Notes: generated by a model from the letters alone, not told the origin. A DNA stretch of 10,024 bases from Deltaproteobacteria bacterium (GCA_015233515.1 JADFXS010000016.1:1-10024), one strand, 5' to 3'; numbered from the stretch's first letter, positions 1 to 7,702 are shown. Program-made: numbers and translations.

Positions 1-383
1 ATAAGGAAAATTCATAAAGTGTGATAAAATTTTTTTGGTTTTTAAAATTATTGTAATTATTTTTTGTTAAACTATTTGTCGAATGTTTCCTTCTTGCGCG
101 GATTTCATCGAGGTCAGGATTACGAATTTTTGAAAAGTTGCCCGTTTTCATCAATGGAAATTCAGGAGTCATTTTGAGGGGCGGCACGAGTCATGATGAT
201 AGATTTTAAAGTCAAGTAAATTGTTTTTGAAAACAACTGAAATTTCTCGCTTCGAAATGACCGTATGCGGACGTTTCCTGGCGCCATAATCCCGCGATCC
301 GTGGGGCCAGGTACTCGAGATGACAGACTCCAGTTACTGCGAGGAAATTTTTATATTTTCGTCTATATTGAGAAGGATTGAAT
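1..383. other. Non-coding, AT-rich region downstream of the glycosyltransferase gene
   Basis: I see no convincing gene here. The first ~80 bases are very rich in A and T, with long T runs. The part from about 240 to 350 forms a long imperfect palindrome, listed separately. A minus-strand open frame at 212-415 overlaps the end of the glycosyltransferase gene and runs through the palindrome. It has no family resemblance and is best read as chance. The region lies just past the stop codon of the last gene of a minus-strand operon, so it is the place to expect transcription termination. I did not find a classical hairpin followed by a T run on the minus strand. Confidence 0.6.
240..350. repeat. 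Long imperfect inverted repeat (REP- or MITE-like)
   Basis: The outer arms are AAATTTCTCGC at 240-250 and GCGAGGAAATTT at 339-350, complementary except for one extra G. An inner pair, CCTGGC at 277-282 and GCCAGG at 306-311, continues past one G/G mismatch into two more G-C pairs (284-285 with 303-304). The segments between the inner and outer arms pair poorly. Related short words TCGAAATGAC (252-261) and TCGAGATGAC (315-324) also occur as a direct repeat. Nested arms ending about 35 bases beyond a stop codon are typical of dispersed extragenic palindromes, but only other copies in the genome could prove this. It might instead act as an end-of-operon RNA structure. Confidence 0.45.
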
Positions 384-1145
384 TTATCTCGGTCCGGATT
401 TAAGCAGCGGGTCAAAGACCGGCGTGAGATGCCAGCCTAGTTTGTGCAGACGAAAATGCAGGGAAGTCCGCAGGACTCCCAGTCCGTATTTAACGGAATT
501 ACGAAAATTTATCGATGAAGAATCAGGCTCGTACCGAGTCGGACAGGTGATTTCTCCAATGCGATATCCGGTATAGATAATCTGAGCCAGCATTTGGTTG
601 TCGAAAACAAACCCGTCTTCATTGGCGTCCAAAGGCAGGGTTTCCAAAACTTTCCGAGAAAACGCCCGATATCCGGTATGATATTCGGACAGCTTGTAGT
701 TCTGCAGGAGATTCTGCACCAAAGTTAGAAAACGGTTGGATACATATTTATATCGGGGCATGCCGCCCCTCAGGGCTCCGACGCCTAGAATGCGGGATCC
801 GAGGACGCAATCGAACAGGTCTTCCGCGATCAGGGAGGCCATGGCGGTGATCAATTTAGGGGTGTACTGGTAGTCGGGGTGCAGCATGATCACTATGTCG
901 GAACCAAGGCGCAAGGCTTCCCGGTAGCAGGTTTTTTGATTGGCCCCGTAACCCATGTTGTGAGTATGGACTACTGATTTTAAACCCAGGGCTTGAGCTA
1001 CGGTTACGGTGTTATCCTGGCTGTGATCATCCACCAGGATGACTTCATCCACCACGTCTTTGGGAATTTCCGAGTATGTTTTTAAAAGAGTGGCTTCGGC
1101 GTTATAAGCCGGCATGACCACGGTAACTTTTTTATTCCGGATCAA
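384..1145 (-). CDS. Family 2 glycosyltransferase (polyprenyl-phosphate sugar transferase-like)
   Basis: This 253-residue GT-A fold glycosyltransferase resembles dolichyl-phosphate mannosyltransferase. It probably transfers a sugar from a nucleotide donor to a lipid carrier or glycan at the cytoplasmic face of the membrane; donor and acceptor cannot be read from sequence. The N-terminus has the family opening VTVVMPAYNAE (7-17), then VDDHSQDNT (38-46) and NMGYGANQ (63-70). HPDYQY (89-94) stands where the metal-binding Asp motif lies. EYHTGYRAFSR (154-164) is the usual acceptor-side motif. There is no C-terminal membrane segment of the GtrB kind. The start codon is TTG at 1145-1143, with a GGAG ribosome site eight bases upstream; no ATG fits without losing the first strand. 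It is last in the minus-strand series, 113 bases after mlaD. That gap holds a TATAAT on the minus strand (1238-1233) without a good -35, so a separate promoter is possible but unproven. Confidence 0.88.
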   Translation of the reverse strand: MIRNKKVTVVMPAYNAEATLLKTYSEIPKDVVDEVILVDDHSQDNTVTVAQALGLKSVVHTHNMGYGANQKTCYREALRLGSDIVIMLHPDYQYTPKLITAMASLIAEDLFDCVLGSRILGVGALRGGMPRYKYVSNRFLTLVQNLLQNYKLSEYHTGYRAFSRKVLETLPLDANEDGFVFDNQMLAQIIYTGYRIGEITCPTRYEPDSSSINFRNSVKYGLGVLRTSLHFRLHKLGWHLTPVFDPLLKSGPR

Positions 1146-1258
1146 GTCGTTGTCTCCGAGAATTATCTTTATAAAGAGTCTATGACAGCTGTGAACCGGC
1201 CAATGGAATTCCGGCTAATAACAGGCTGAAATATTATAAAAACCAGGCCGATATCATT

Positions 1259-2755
1259 TTATTTTTTGGGTATCGGGGCGCTGGTCAACAAGTATTTCAA
1301 GTCATCATCGTTGAAGGACAGGCCCACGCCGACAAAGGGTGACGATCGGCCTTGGTCGCTGATAAAGTCGTCGTATCCCAGGGCCACGTAAAAGTGTTTC
1401 CAAAAAGTATATGATGCGTATGCCCGGAGATGGGGTTTACGTTTGATCTCGCCGCTAAAACCTTCGAGGGTCATCTTCAAGGCATCGTCCAACATATAGT
1501 AATCCAGGCCGATGCCGCCGGCGGATTCGATCAAGCCGCCGCGAACCACAAAGTCGTAATATCTCCTGGCAATCTGCGCGTTGAATTTAAGCGAAGGGGT
1601 TTCCCAGGTTTCTTCCGTGGAAGTATTGGAGATATTGTTAGTGGTAGCCGTGATATCTTTTTTGGTGTAATTGCCGTAAACATCGTTCGTGATGCCCAAA
1701 ATATAAAATTTGTCCTGGCTGGGCTGTAGTCGAATGTTCAACGTGGATTTGAAGTCGCCATGACGGGTCAAGTAGTCGCCTCGGTAGTCCACGTAAACCT
1801 TAAACGCGTCATTTTTAGCTAAGTAATTGTTGATGCCGGTCAGGGCTTCGTCGATCTTTTCGCCCGTGGTGGCGTCGTTGACCAGTTTACCAAGGGTCCC
1901 TTGGCCGGCATTGATTTTGTTGGAAATGTCTTTAAGCGAACTCAGGGTCGAGTTCAGGCTTTTGACGGTGGTATCGTCATTGATCAGTTTGCCGATGGTT
2001 CCTTCTCCGCGATTAACTCGGTCGGAAATGGCCTGCAGGGAGGTGACCGTCTGGTTTAGTTTCTGGGAGGTTTGGGCAAAACTGGCTAGAATGGCGTTGA
2101 TATTGTTCTTGTTGGTATTGGACATACTCCGTAAGTCAGCTGAAAATACAGTGAAATTTTCGATCATCTGCCGGAGTTGCTCACTGTTGTCCCGAGTAAG
2201 CTTGGCCAGATTTTGACTCATTTCCGAGAAATTGGCCAGCATGCTCTTGAGCTGGCTGGCTCCCTGTTCGCTACCCAGGACATCCCCCAGGGAGTTAGTG
2301 ACTTTTTTAATGTCTTCGGATATCTGCCCGACCTTGCCGATGATTTGGTCGATATCGGTGGGCGTGACGGTCCGGGCGATGCGATCGCCATTATTCAGGA
2401 GGGGGACATCACGGCTACCCGGGGCGATTTCGATAAATTTATCACCCAGAACGCCTTTGGTGCGGATCAAGGCCTGGCAGTCTATGGCCAAAGGCACACC
2501 GGCGTTGATGGATAGGTCGATGCGCGCCTGGTTGTCCTGCAAAGATATGTGGTCGACCCGACCGATCTGGATGCCGGCGATCTCCACGGACACATCTTTT
2601 TTCAGTCCGGACGCGGAATCGAACAAGGCGTAAACATTGTAACCCTCGGCTCGCCCCCACTGGAATCCGCCGACGCGGAAAGACATGTAGGCGAGCAGTA
2701 TCAAACCAACGAGCACGAAGACGCCAACTTTGGCTTCGGTGGTAAAATTAGACAT
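1259..2755 (-). CDS. mlaD: Long MlaD-type MCE protein with predicted C-terminal outer-membrane beta-barrel
   Basis: This is the substrate-binding, membrane-bridging component of an Mla-type phospholipid transporter. At 498 residues it is far longer than E. coli MlaD (about 180). One N-terminal membrane segment (about 10-26) anchors it in the inner membrane. A single MCE domain follows (about 37-113, with AGIQIGRVD and GVLGDKFIEI). Residues ~135-315 are a helical, Ser/Asn/Gln-rich stretch. It contains two tandem copies of a GxGTxGKLxND motif at about 250-260 and 284-294, a 34-residue period. From ~318 to ~482 the sequence alternates polar and hydrophobic residues in short strands with aromatic edges (FYILGITNDVY, RYYDFVVRGGL, HFYVALGYDDF, PFVGVGLSF), typical of an outer-membrane barrel. 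ATG start with GGGAG seven bases upstream. It follows mlaF by 18 bases. The MCE assignment is firm; the barrel is my reading of the pattern. Confidence 0.93.
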   Translation of the reverse strand: MSNFTTEAKVGVFVLVGLILLAYMSFRVGGFQWGRAEGYNVYALFDSASGLKKDVSVEIAGIQIGRVDHISLQDNQARIDLSINAGVPLAIDCQALIRTKGVLGDKFIEIAPGSRDVPLLNNGDRIARTVTPTDIDQIIGKVGQISEDIKKVTNSLGDVLGSEQGASQLKSMLANFSEMSQNLAKLTRDNSEQLRQMIENFTVFSADLRSMSNTNKNNINAILASFAQTSQKLNQTVTSLQAISDRVNRGEGTIGKLINDDTTVKSLNSTLSSLKDISNKINAGQGTLGKLVNDATTGEKIDEALTGINNYLAKNDAFKVYVDYRGDYLTRHGDFKSTLNIRLQPSQDKFYILGITNDVYGNYTKKDITATTNNISNTSTEETWETPSLKFNAQIARRYYDFVVRGGLIESAGGIGLDYYMLDDALKMTLEGFSGEIKRKPHLRAYASYTFWKHFYVALGYDDFISDQGRSSPFVGVGLSFNDDDLKYLLTSAPIPKK

Positions 2756-2773
2756 TTATCATCTCCCGGGCCA

Positions 2774-3535
2774 CTATTCGCCTAGGTCCATGGGGCCTTC
2801 GGCTTCTCCCCGCAGAAATTGTCGCACCACGGGATTGTCCAAGGCCTTGATTTCGGCCGGTGTCCCATGACAGACTATTTTTCCTTTATAGATCATGGCC
2901 ACCTTATGGGCAATCCTCAAAGTGGCGGCCATATCGTGACTGATGACAATACAGGTGACGCCCAACTGCCGCTGGGTAGTTAGAATTAGTTCATCCACCT
3001 GATCGCACATGATGGGATCCAAACCGGTGGTTGGTTCGTCGAACAGCAGGATTTCCGGTGACAAGATCATGGCCCGGGCCAAACCGACCCGTTTGCGCAT
3101 TCCGCCGGAAATGGACGACGGCATCATGTTTTCCACACCGGTCAGACCGACAAGGGCCAGTTTTTCCGATACTAACCGCGAAATATCCTTGGTTTTCAAT
3201 TTGGTGTGTTCTTTCAAGGGAAAAGCCACATTTTCCCCGACCGTCATGGAATCAAAGAGAGCGGCTTCCTGGAAAAGCATGCCGAAACGCTTACGTAATT
3301 GGTTGAGGGTCTGGTCATTCTGGGCAACCATGTCCTGTCCGTCCAAATAGATGTGACCGCGATCAGGTTTCATCAGGCCGATGATGTGCTTGAGAAGCAC
3401 GCTCTTGCCGCCGCCTGATCGGCCGATGATAAAGTTGATCAGGCCGCGTTCTATATCCAAAGAAAGCCCGTCCAGAACTTTGAAGCCGGCAAAGGATTTA
3501 TACAAGTCCACAATGCGGATGACCGGGTCGCTCAT
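2774..3535 (-). CDS. mlaF: Mla-type ABC transporter ATP-binding protein
   Basis: This is the cytoplasmic ATPase that drives the MlaE permease in lipid transport between the inner membrane and the MCE protein. All ABC motifs are intact in the 253 residues. Walker A is GRSGGGKS (38-45), the Q-loop glutamine is Gln89, the signature is SGGMRKR (143-149), and Walker B is ILLFDEP (162-168) with Glu167 as catalytic base. The D-loop is GLDP (171-174) and the switch histidine is His200. SGGMRKRVGLARA is characteristic of the MlaF/Ttg2A subfamily, whereas most importers have SGGQ. Length matches the family. The ATG lies seven bases after the mlaE stop with no strong ribosome site, so translation is probably coupled to mlaE. 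The next gene, mlaD, begins 18 bases later. Confidence 0.95.
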   Translation of the reverse strand: MSDPVIRIVDLYKSFAGFKVLDGLSLDIERGLINFIIGRSGGGKSVLLKHIIGLMKPDRGHIYLDGQDMVAQNDQTLNQLRKRFGMLFQEAALFDSMTVGENVAFPLKEHTKLKTKDISRLVSEKLALVGLTGVENMMPSSISGGMRKRVGLARAMILSPEILLFDEPTTGLDPIMCDQVDELILTTQRQLGVTCIVISHDMAATLRIAHKVAMIYKGKIVCHGTPAEIKALDNPVVRQFLRGEAEGPMDLGE

Positions 3536-3542
3536 ATCTGGA

Positions 3543-4313
3543 TCAAAACATTATCGCGGTCAGGATATAGTCGCTGATCAGGATCATGACCGAGCTCAGG
3601 ACCACGGCTTCCGTGGTGGCTCGTCCGACACCTTCGGCGCCGCCTTTAGTATAGAAGCCTTTGTAACATCCGATCAAGGACAGGATGACTCCGAAAATGG
3701 CCGACTTGATCAAACCGTTGAAAATATCGGTTAATTGCACGAATTCCACGGTCTTGCCGATAAACAGCCCGGAGTTGATCCCCAAAAGTTTTACACCGAC
3801 CAGGTAACCTCCAACAACTCCTAAAAAATTGGAAATAACTGTCAGGAGGGGCAACATGATGAGTCCGGCTAAAAGTCTAGGCACCACCAAAAATTTTATA
3901 GGGTTGGCCGCCATGACGTAAAGAGCGTCGATCTGCTCGGTAACCCTCATGGTTCCCAGTTCGGCGGCCATGGCGCTTCCGGCGCGGCCGGCGACCATCA
4001 GGGAAGTCAATACCGGCCCAAGTTCCCGGGTCATGGCCAGGGCGACGGTGGGACCAACCATGCTTTCCGCTCCGAACATCCGGAAACCATAATAACTTTG
4101 TAGCGTAAATACGCCGCCGGTGAAGGCGCCGGTAAGAACGACCACGAACAGGGAATTGACTCCGACGAATTCCATCTGCTTGATGATGGCTCGCAGCCTG
4201 AGGGGCGGTCTCACACTCCAAGCCAGAGCGCTTAAGAATATGAGGATAATCTGCCCCATTTCTTCAACTGCGTGAACCGCATAGCGGCCCATCGCTTCCA
4301 GTGGTTTAGTCAT
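3543..4313 (-). CDS. mlaE: MlaE-type ABC transporter permease
   Basis: This is the inner-membrane permease of the Mla phospholipid transport system, the docking site for MlaF and MlaD. It is 256 residues long, the usual size for MlaE. The amphipathic N-terminal helix (about 1-30) is followed by several hydrophobic segments (about 50-70, 145-175, 200-216, 236-254). The family's most conserved block lies at about 95-131 (TRELGPVLTSLMVAGRAGSA, then AELGTMRVTEQIDAL). The family ending GAEGVGRATTEAVV is at about 225-238. There is no N-terminal STAS domain, and no MlaB gene is nearby. The start lies seven bases after the cyclase stop without an obvious ribosome site, suggesting translational coupling; the stop is seven bases before mlaF. 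The identity is firm. The direction of lipid movement cannot be read from sequence. Confidence 0.95.
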   Translation of the reverse strand: MTKPLEAMGRYAVHAVEEMGQIILIFLSALAWSVRPPLRLRAIIKQMEFVGVNSLFVVVLTGAFTGGVFTLQSYYGFRMFGAESMVGPTVALAMTRELGPVLTSLMVAGRAGSAMAAELGTMRVTEQIDALYVMAANPIKFLVVPRLLAGLIMLPLLTVISNFLGVVGGYLVGVKLLGINSGLFIGKTVEFVQLTDIFNGLIKSAIFGVILSLIGCYKGFYTKGGAEGVGRATTEAVVLSSVMILISDYILTAIMF

Positions 4314-4320
4314 GGCGGTT

Positions 4321-6588
4321 TTATTTGGTTTTCATGACGAATACACCATCCCATTCCGGGAGGGGCGGGTTTTTCTTCAGTTCCGCGATCCTTTTCAAAT
4401 AGATCGGAGTGGGTTTATCATCCGGATAATGATGCTGGATGGCGGAAAAAATTTGATGAGCTTCATCCCAACGTTGAGCCCGGTAAGCGGCCAGACCTCG
4501 GGCAAAAGCCCGGGCGACATTGAGTTTGGCCGGAGGCACCATGTTTGGCTCTCCTAAAAGTTCATAGATATGGATCGGTTGGGCTTTTCCTTTGACCGCA
4601 ACCATGTCCAGTTCCCGGCAATAAAACTCTTCTTTGATCTGTTCGAAAGTCATCTCGCCGATTATGATATTGGTTCCATACTCTTTATTGGTTCCTTCCA
4701 GACGCGAGCCCAAGTTTACGGCGTCGCCCATGACCGTATAATCAAATCTGGTTTCCGATCCCATGTTGCCCACGACCATAAAACCGGTATTAAGGCCGAT
4801 ACCGATGTCGATAAATGGGGTGGCCGGATTCTCTTGGGCCCATCGCTGCCGGAGGGTTTCGAGTTCTTTGAGCATTTCCAGGCAGGTACGGCAAGCCAAC
4901 TTGGCGTGGTCCGGCTGACTTAGAGGAGCTCCCCAAAAAGCCATAATGGCATCACCGATGTATTTGTCCAGCAACCCGTCATATTTAAAAACTAAATCGG
5001 TCATGACCGTCAGGTATTGATTCAAAAGGTGGACCAGGGCTTCCGGATCGAGTTTTTCCGAAATAGTTGTAAAACCCCGGATATCGGAAAACATGACGGT
5101 CATGATTCGTTTATCGCCGCCAAGTTTGAGCATTTCGGGGTTTTTAAGCATTTCGGTCACTACGGAAGGGTTGACGTAGTAGGTAAAGGCTCCTTTGATC
5201 CGGCGTTTTTCCCGTTCTTCCGTCATGTACCTGAAAACAGTGACCGAGACATAAACCAGAATCACCGTCATCAGCGGATAGATCAGGTTAACCCAATAGC
5301 CCTTTAAAAACAGCAGGTAATCACTTACGGTCCAGACCCCTATCAAGCCGACTCCCAATATCGGGCTCAAGACCGCCGAAAGCTTGGGTAGGGCCAGGCC
5401 CAGAATTATTCCAAAGAAGACTATCAGCCCGATAGTGAGCAAAACAGACCAATCCGGCTGTTGGATAAAATCCTGACGTAAAATATTGTCGATGACGTTG
5501 GCGTGAATTTCCACCCCCGGGAAGATGCTGTCAAACGGCGTGACCCGCAAATCGTAAATACCAATAGCGGTGGGTCCGACCAGGACGATTTTATCTTTGA
5601 AAGTCCCCTTGGGCAGGCTGCCCTTGATAATGTCCACTACCGGATAGTGTTCAAAGGATTTCTGCCGGCCACGGTAATTAACCACCAATCGGCCTTTTTC
5701 GTCGATGGGGATTTCATAGTTGCCGACAAAGACTTTTTCCCTCTGTTCTATTTCGCTTGCTTTGGAGGGATACTCGATTTTGGACTTCGACCCCAAATAC
5801 TGGCGGAGGGCCTGCAAGGCCAGAGGCATAAAAAAGTCATTGCCGTAGCGGATGGCCATGGGCACGGCGCGAACAGTGCCGTCCATATCCGGGACCATGT
5901 TAAAATAGCCGGCGGCCCTGGCCGCATGGCTGAGCAGGTATATGTTGGTCTCCGGAACATAGGCTTCGCGGAATGAAATATTTTGGGCCGTACCTTTAAC
6001 CAGACTGTAGGCTCCGTTGGAAACGTCCAGTTTCCGAAGTTGGGCTTCTTCGGTGGAGATATGAGCTACGCCGGAATCCTCACGCATATGGAAAAAATAG
6101 CCTAAAGTCACGGGAGCGCAAGACTTGGTTATGGCTTGAGCCAAGGCAAAGTCATTATCGGCCAGGTTTTTTTCCTTGGTAAGAACCCTGGATAATTGCT
6201 CGTTTTTTAGCCCAGCTTTTTTGATTTCATTCTCAAGGCGATCGACAAGATCCAAGTTGGTGTTCTTGTCCGATTCGGAAAAAACTACGTCAAAAGCAAT
6301 GGATTTGGCGCCGTCATTGCTCAAGGCGTCGATTAGTTCCGCCAGCTTGACGCGTGGCCACGGCCAACGCCCGATGTCGTGGACACTTTTTTCGTCGATC
6401 ACGGCGATGACGACCTCCGGACCAGGTTTGATTTCACCTCTGGCCCGAAATCTAATGTCCAGGGATTTCAGTTCGATCATTTCCATCCAGGCCGGAGCCA
6501 AATTATAAATGATCACCATAATTGCCGTGATGATCACGCTGAGGGTGAATGGAGTGAGACTGAAAATTTTTTTGAAGGACGCTTTCAT
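4321..6588 (-). CDS. CHASE2-domain class III adenylate cyclase
   Basis: This membrane-bound cyclase makes cAMP from ATP in the cytoplasm under control of a periplasmic sensor. Its 755 residues comprise an N-terminal membrane helix (about 12-31), a CHASE2 sensor (about 38-370) with DxRFRxRG near its start and KIVLVGPTAIGIYDLRVTPF at 333-352, three membrane helices (about 380-452), a linker helix, and the cyclase domain (about 490-680). Metal-binding aspartates are Asp502 (MFSDIRGFT) and Asp546 (KYIGDAIMAFWG). Lys542 and Thr618 occupy the adenine-specifying positions, and Asn625 and Arg629 the transition-state positions. The Lys/Thr pair is the class IIIb pattern. A short C-terminal tail (about 690-755) resembles one TPR-like helix pair plus the WDGVF ending common in CHASE2 cyclases. 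ATG start with AGTAGG just upstream. It heads the mla operon, seven bases before mlaE. The ligand is unknown. Confidence 0.95.
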   Translation of the reverse strand: MKASFKKIFSLTPFTLSVIITAIMVIIYNLAPAWMEMIELKSLDIRFRARGEIKPGPEVVIAVIDEKSVHDIGRWPWPRVKLAELIDALSNDGAKSIAFDVVFSESDKNTNLDLVDRLENEIKKAGLKNEQLSRVLTKEKNLADNDFALAQAITKSCAPVTLGYFFHMREDSGVAHISTEEAQLRKLDVSNGAYSLVKGTAQNISFREAYVPETNIYLLSHAARAAGYFNMVPDMDGTVRAVPMAIRYGNDFFMPLALQALRQYLGSKSKIEYPSKASEIEQREKVFVGNYEIPIDEKGRLVVNYRGRQKSFEHYPVVDIIKGSLPKGTFKDKIVLVGPTAIGIYDLRVTPFDSIFPGVEIHANVIDNILRQDFIQQPDWSVLLTIGLIVFFGIILGLALPKLSAVLSPILGVGLIGVWTVSDYLLFLKGYWVNLIYPLMTVILVYVSVTVFRYMTEEREKRRIKGAFTYYVNPSVVTEMLKNPEMLKLGGDKRIMTVMFSDIRGFTTISEKLDPEALVHLLNQYLTVMTDLVFKYDGLLDKYIGDAIMAFWGAPLSQPDHAKLACRTCLEMLKELETLRQRWAQENPATPFIDIGIGLNTGFMVVGNMGSETRFDYTVMGDAVNLGSRLEGTNKEYGTNIIIGEMTFEQIKEEFYCRELDMVAVKGKAQPIHIYELLGEPNMVPPAKLNVARAFARGLAAYRAQRWDEAHQIFSAIQHHYPDDKPTPIYLKRIAELKKNPPLPEWDGVFVMKTK

Positions 6589-7034
6589 GAACCTACTTTA
6601 TCATATTATCCTACATTAAGGTGACAGCCTTCTGTTTTAAGGCCTAGCACGTTTCGGTTATCCGGCGGCCTGCTAATCCTTTGCGGCCTTTTACAATAAG
6701 TAGGTATGTTATCATATTGTGGAACGTAATTCAATTTAATTTAAAACCAAATTCATACAACGTCGTGTATTAAAAGATATTTAATATAACTTGATAGCCC
6801 GGCCCGGATAGAGTCGATCCAGGCTAAAAAAGTCAGGGAAGATTACTTAATATAAAAGGACGGCGATGAAACGATCATTATTTCCGAAGGTCCGTCACCT
6901 TGTCGTGTTCAATATTAAAGTCCTAAAAATACGTTAGTATTCCTCCATCTTTCAAATCTTATTCTTCTTGATCCGGGCTAAATTTTCCGGCTTTGTATTC
7001 ATCTCTGGTTAATGCAAGTTTTTCTTGAGGCCGG
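6589..7034. other. AT-rich intergenic region upstream of the cyclase-mla operon
   Basis: No convincing gene lies in these 446 bases, so this is where the cyclase-mla operon promoter should sit. The best minus-strand candidate is listed separately and is weak. A possible minus-strand terminator for the repeat-protein gene pairs GACGG (minus strand, 6896-6892) with CCGTC (6873-6869), followed by CTTTTAT, but the loop is long. A plus-strand frame of 23 codons at 6866-6937 has a good AAAAGGA ribosome site five bases before ATG, but no further support. The word TTAATATAA occurs at 6781-6789 and again at 6847-6855. Nothing else stands out. Confidence 0.5.
6706..6734 (-). promoter_or_regulatory. Weak candidate promoter for the cyclase-mla operon
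   Basis: On the minus strand, TTGAAT (6734-6729) and TAACAT (6711-6706) are separated by 17 bases, each matching four of six consensus positions. It would leave a leader of about 110 bases before the cyclase ATG. The surrounding DNA is AT-rich, so such matches are expected by chance. This is only the best of several poor candidates. Confidence 0.22.
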
Positions 7035-7628
7035 TTATGGTTGCGGAGCATACCAGATAGTTTTTCCGTCCCGATCATAGAAGGCGATCGTCGAACGATC
7101 GTTTTTTTTCATAGTCAATCCGGCGCGTGGACGATTATCCGAATCGGCCAAAGCCAGGCCGATTTCATCCTTTTCCTGCCATAAGGCCAAACGATCTTTG
7201 CCCGCATCGTCGCTCATGATCAACCCGGGGGAACCCTCGGAGCTCAAACCCAAGTTGGCGCGAACTCGACCGGAGGCGTCGAAAAGTTTCAATCCGGCCT
7301 GGTTGGAAGCCGACAGAAATAATTGAGCTTTGGTTTTTCCGTCCCGATCCCGCAAGCCTATCGATGGCTCACCGGTCTGGCCCAATCCTAGTTCCAAGCG
7401 GAATTCACCATTATCATCAATCAAAATCAGTCTTGGTTTTCCACGGAGGATGGAGAGCAAAGCCCTGGTGCGGCCCGATTCATCGACCAGGCGTAATTCA
7501 CTAGTCGTCAGCAGGGTTGGTGTTGGCTGGGAAGGGGCGGGCTGAGCTGCCCAGTTAACCAGCGTTCCGCTCAAAAGACTGCAGATAGCTGTAACGAACA
7601 ACAACATGAAAAACTGTAGCCTGGTCAT
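7035..7628 (-). CDS. Membrane-anchored protein of tandem ~23-residue beta repeats, function unknown
   Basis: I do not recognise a named family. After an N-terminal hydrophobic segment (about 5-22, RLQFFMLLFVTAICSLLSG, a signal anchor or signal peptide) and a Pro/Thr-rich linker, the rest is six to seven repeats of about 21-24 residues. The pattern is roughly LxLxDxxGxxRAxLxL followed by a Gly/Pro turn. Examples are LRLVDESGRTRALLSI, LKLFDASGRVRANLGL and IAFYDRDGKTIWY. This suggests a beta-solenoid or beta-sheet stack outside the cytoplasm. I chose ATG at 7628-7626, giving 197 residues, because AGGAGG lies four bases upstream and the signal anchor then starts at the N-terminus. An in-frame ATG at 7673 would add 15 residues but has a poor ribosome site. 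The gene follows the epimerase on the same strand after 74 bases, so the two may be co-transcribed. No catalytic motif is visible. Confidence 0.8.
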   Translation of the reverse strand: MTRLQFFMLLFVTAICSLLSGTLVNWAAQPAPSQPTPTLLTTSELRLVDESGRTRALLSILRGKPRLILIDDNGEFRLELGLGQTGEPSIGLRDRDGKTKAQLFLSASNQAGLKLFDASGRVRANLGLSSEGSPGLIMSDDAGKDRLALWQEKDEIGLALADSDNRPRAGLTMKKNDRSTIAFYDRDGKTIWYAPQP

Positions 7629-7702
7629 GGCGCCTCCTGGTCTTAAGGTCCTGAAAACATGCAGGGCCGTCAAAATCAGGACCGGAGAAGTTGATCACCA
7701 AA

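Noticed and set aside
212..415. Minus-strand open frame of 67 codons overlapping the glycosyltransferase end
   Set aside because: It reads through the palindrome, overlaps the glycosyltransferase gene in another frame and has no recognisable domain.
1248..1276. CCGATA/TATCGG hairpin spanning the mlaD stop codon as a terminator
   Set aside because: Only six pairs around a 17-base loop, and the nearest minus-strand T run starts several bases beyond the stem.
6796..6825. Hairpin AGCC...GGAT/ATCC...GGCT as a terminator
   Set aside because: The arms are broken by unpaired bases. On the plus strand it is followed by A residues, and on the minus strand by ATCAAG, so there is no T run in either direction.
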